Of a stretch of 14,813 bases of DNA, positions 14,319-14,813 are shown piece by piece. Made by a program: the position numbers and the translations under genes. Numbering within the stretch: position 1 is the first letter of the stretch; each line of letters opens with the position of its first letter. Source of the DNA: Erysipelotrichaceae bacterium (GTDB lineage: Bacteria; Bacillota_I; Bacilli_A; Erysipelotrichales; Erysipelotrichaceae); NCBI GenBank assembly GCA_016302195.1, contig JAEDOA010000024.1, positions 1 to 14,813 on the forward strand, read 5' to 3'. Below the pieces are notes generated by a model. The model did not search any database and was not told the origin of the DNA. It saw only the letters and a program-made list of their open reading frames with translations.

Positions 14319-14813
14319 ATGAAAGATATATTACTAGTTATTGATATGCAAAATGACTTTGTGTTTGGTCCACTATCTACAGATCAAGCAAGAGAAATAG
14401 TTCAAAACGTCAAAGAAAAAGTTCTTAATTTTAAAGGTGACATCTATTTTACAAGGATACTCACTTTGAAAATTACCTCTCTAGCCAGGAAGGAAAAAAA
14501 CTTCCTGTTGCCCACTGTATAAAGGACACAGAAGGTTGGCAAATTATTAAGGATTTGGACCAGTTGAGAAAAACTGAACCGATCGATAAAGTGACCTTTG
14601 GTAGCAGTAAGTTAGTTGATTTGTTAGTAAAAGAAAACGAAAAAGAAACAATCAACAGCATTACATTAATTGGAGTATGCACCGATATTTGCGTTATCAG
14701 TAATGCGATGATTATTAAGGCGTTCTTACCCGAAACAGAGATACTGGTCGATGCCTCTTGCTGTGCAGGAGTAACTGTTGAAAGTCATAATAACGCTTTA
14801 GAAGCGATGAAAT
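14319..14813 (+). pseudogene. Isochorismatase/nicotinamidase-like hydrolase, frameshifted and cut by window end
   Basis: The frame from ATG 14319 (TGAGGT 8 bases upstream; an ATG two codons earlier at 14313 is less well placed) begins MKDILLVIDMQNDF with the catalytic Asp of the cysteine hydrolase family. After about 46 residues (GDIYFTR) it leaves the family and stops at 14520-14522. From 14456 the next frame continues the protein: DTHFENYLSSQEG, KVTFGSS with the catalytic Lys, and GVCTDICVISNAM, whose TDIC cysteine is the nucleophile, running to the window end. One missing G in ACAAGGATAC (14451-14460) explains everything. It is a true mutation, a sequencing error or, less likely, recoding; no slippery heptamer is visible. 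All three catalytic residues survive across the two frames. Confidence 0.85.

Noticed and set aside
14451..14470. Programmed ribosomal frameshift in the nicotinamidase-like gene
   Set aside because: A -1 shift would be needed, but there is no slippery heptamer, no obvious downstream pseudoknot and no internal Shine-Dalgarno stimulator.
1..14813. tRNA, rRNA, CRISPR array, insertion sequence or phage genes
   Set aside because: No cloverleaf-like segment, regularly spaced repeat, transposase, integrase or terminal inverted repeat was seen on either strand.

Overview
The window comes from an AT-rich, low-GC Gram-positive bacterium. Evidence is the strong purine-rich ribosome binding sites (AGGAGG and variants), Rho-independent hairpin/T-tract terminators, a CcpA-type cre-like site, a PRD/EIIB/EIIA sugar regulator and a lipobox lipoprotein. 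All 13 intact stop codons are TAA (10) or TAG (3), none TGA, while tryptophan is encoded by TGG in long uninterrupted frames, so the standard code fits. An Erysipelotrichia-like gut or oral Firmicute is my best guess; that is inference, not proof.

Layout. (1) 1-3065, minus strand: a partial EcsC-family protein carrying an EF-hand-like loop, and a bacterial relative of the plant CASTOR/POLLUX ion channels. The two genes are preceded by nearly identical promoter/leader sequences (37 of 40 bases), so they are probably co-regulated. (2) 3163-5836, minus strand: a two-gene operon with a membrane-anchored TPR-like protein and a MtlR/LicR-type PTS-controlled transcription activator, one base apart. 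(3) 5837-6080: a divergent control region with six TTGCACA/TGTGCAA half-sites, a near-consensus cre site and a clear sigma-A promoter. (4) 6081-10637, plus strand: EIIA, EIIC and EIIB of the ascorbate (Ula/Sga) PTS family, a terminator, a second promoter, a split transketolase (N and C halves) and a second EIIB paralogue, closed by a bidirectional terminator. (5) 10639-11319, minus strand and convergent: a transaldolase-family enzyme whose active-site residues match fructose-6-phosphate aldolase. (6) 11400-12644, minus strand: an unrecognised lipoprotein and a one-pass membrane protein. (7) 12798-14813, plus strand: a leaderless 5'-nucleotidase-type metallophosphatase followed by an isochorismatase/nicotinamidase-like hydrolase broken by a one-base frameshift and cut by the window end.

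How it works together. Regions 2-5 look like one carbohydrate module. The PTS imports and phosphorylates a sugar, transketolase moves a two-carbon unit and the FSA-type aldolase handles a three-carbon unit, feeding the pentose phosphate/glycolytic pool. No ascorbate-specific enzyme (lactonase, decarboxylase or epimerase of the Ula pathway) is present, so despite the transporter family the substrate is probably not ascorbate and is unknown; a ketose or a sugar easily made into one is most plausible. The regulator probably reads the phosphorylation state of this PTS and acts on the operator array, with catabolite control through the cre site.

The most unusual parts are the duplicated leader driving a CASTOR-like channel and an EF-hand EcsC protein, the PTS/split-transketolase/aldolase module with two EIIBs, and the ordered operator array.
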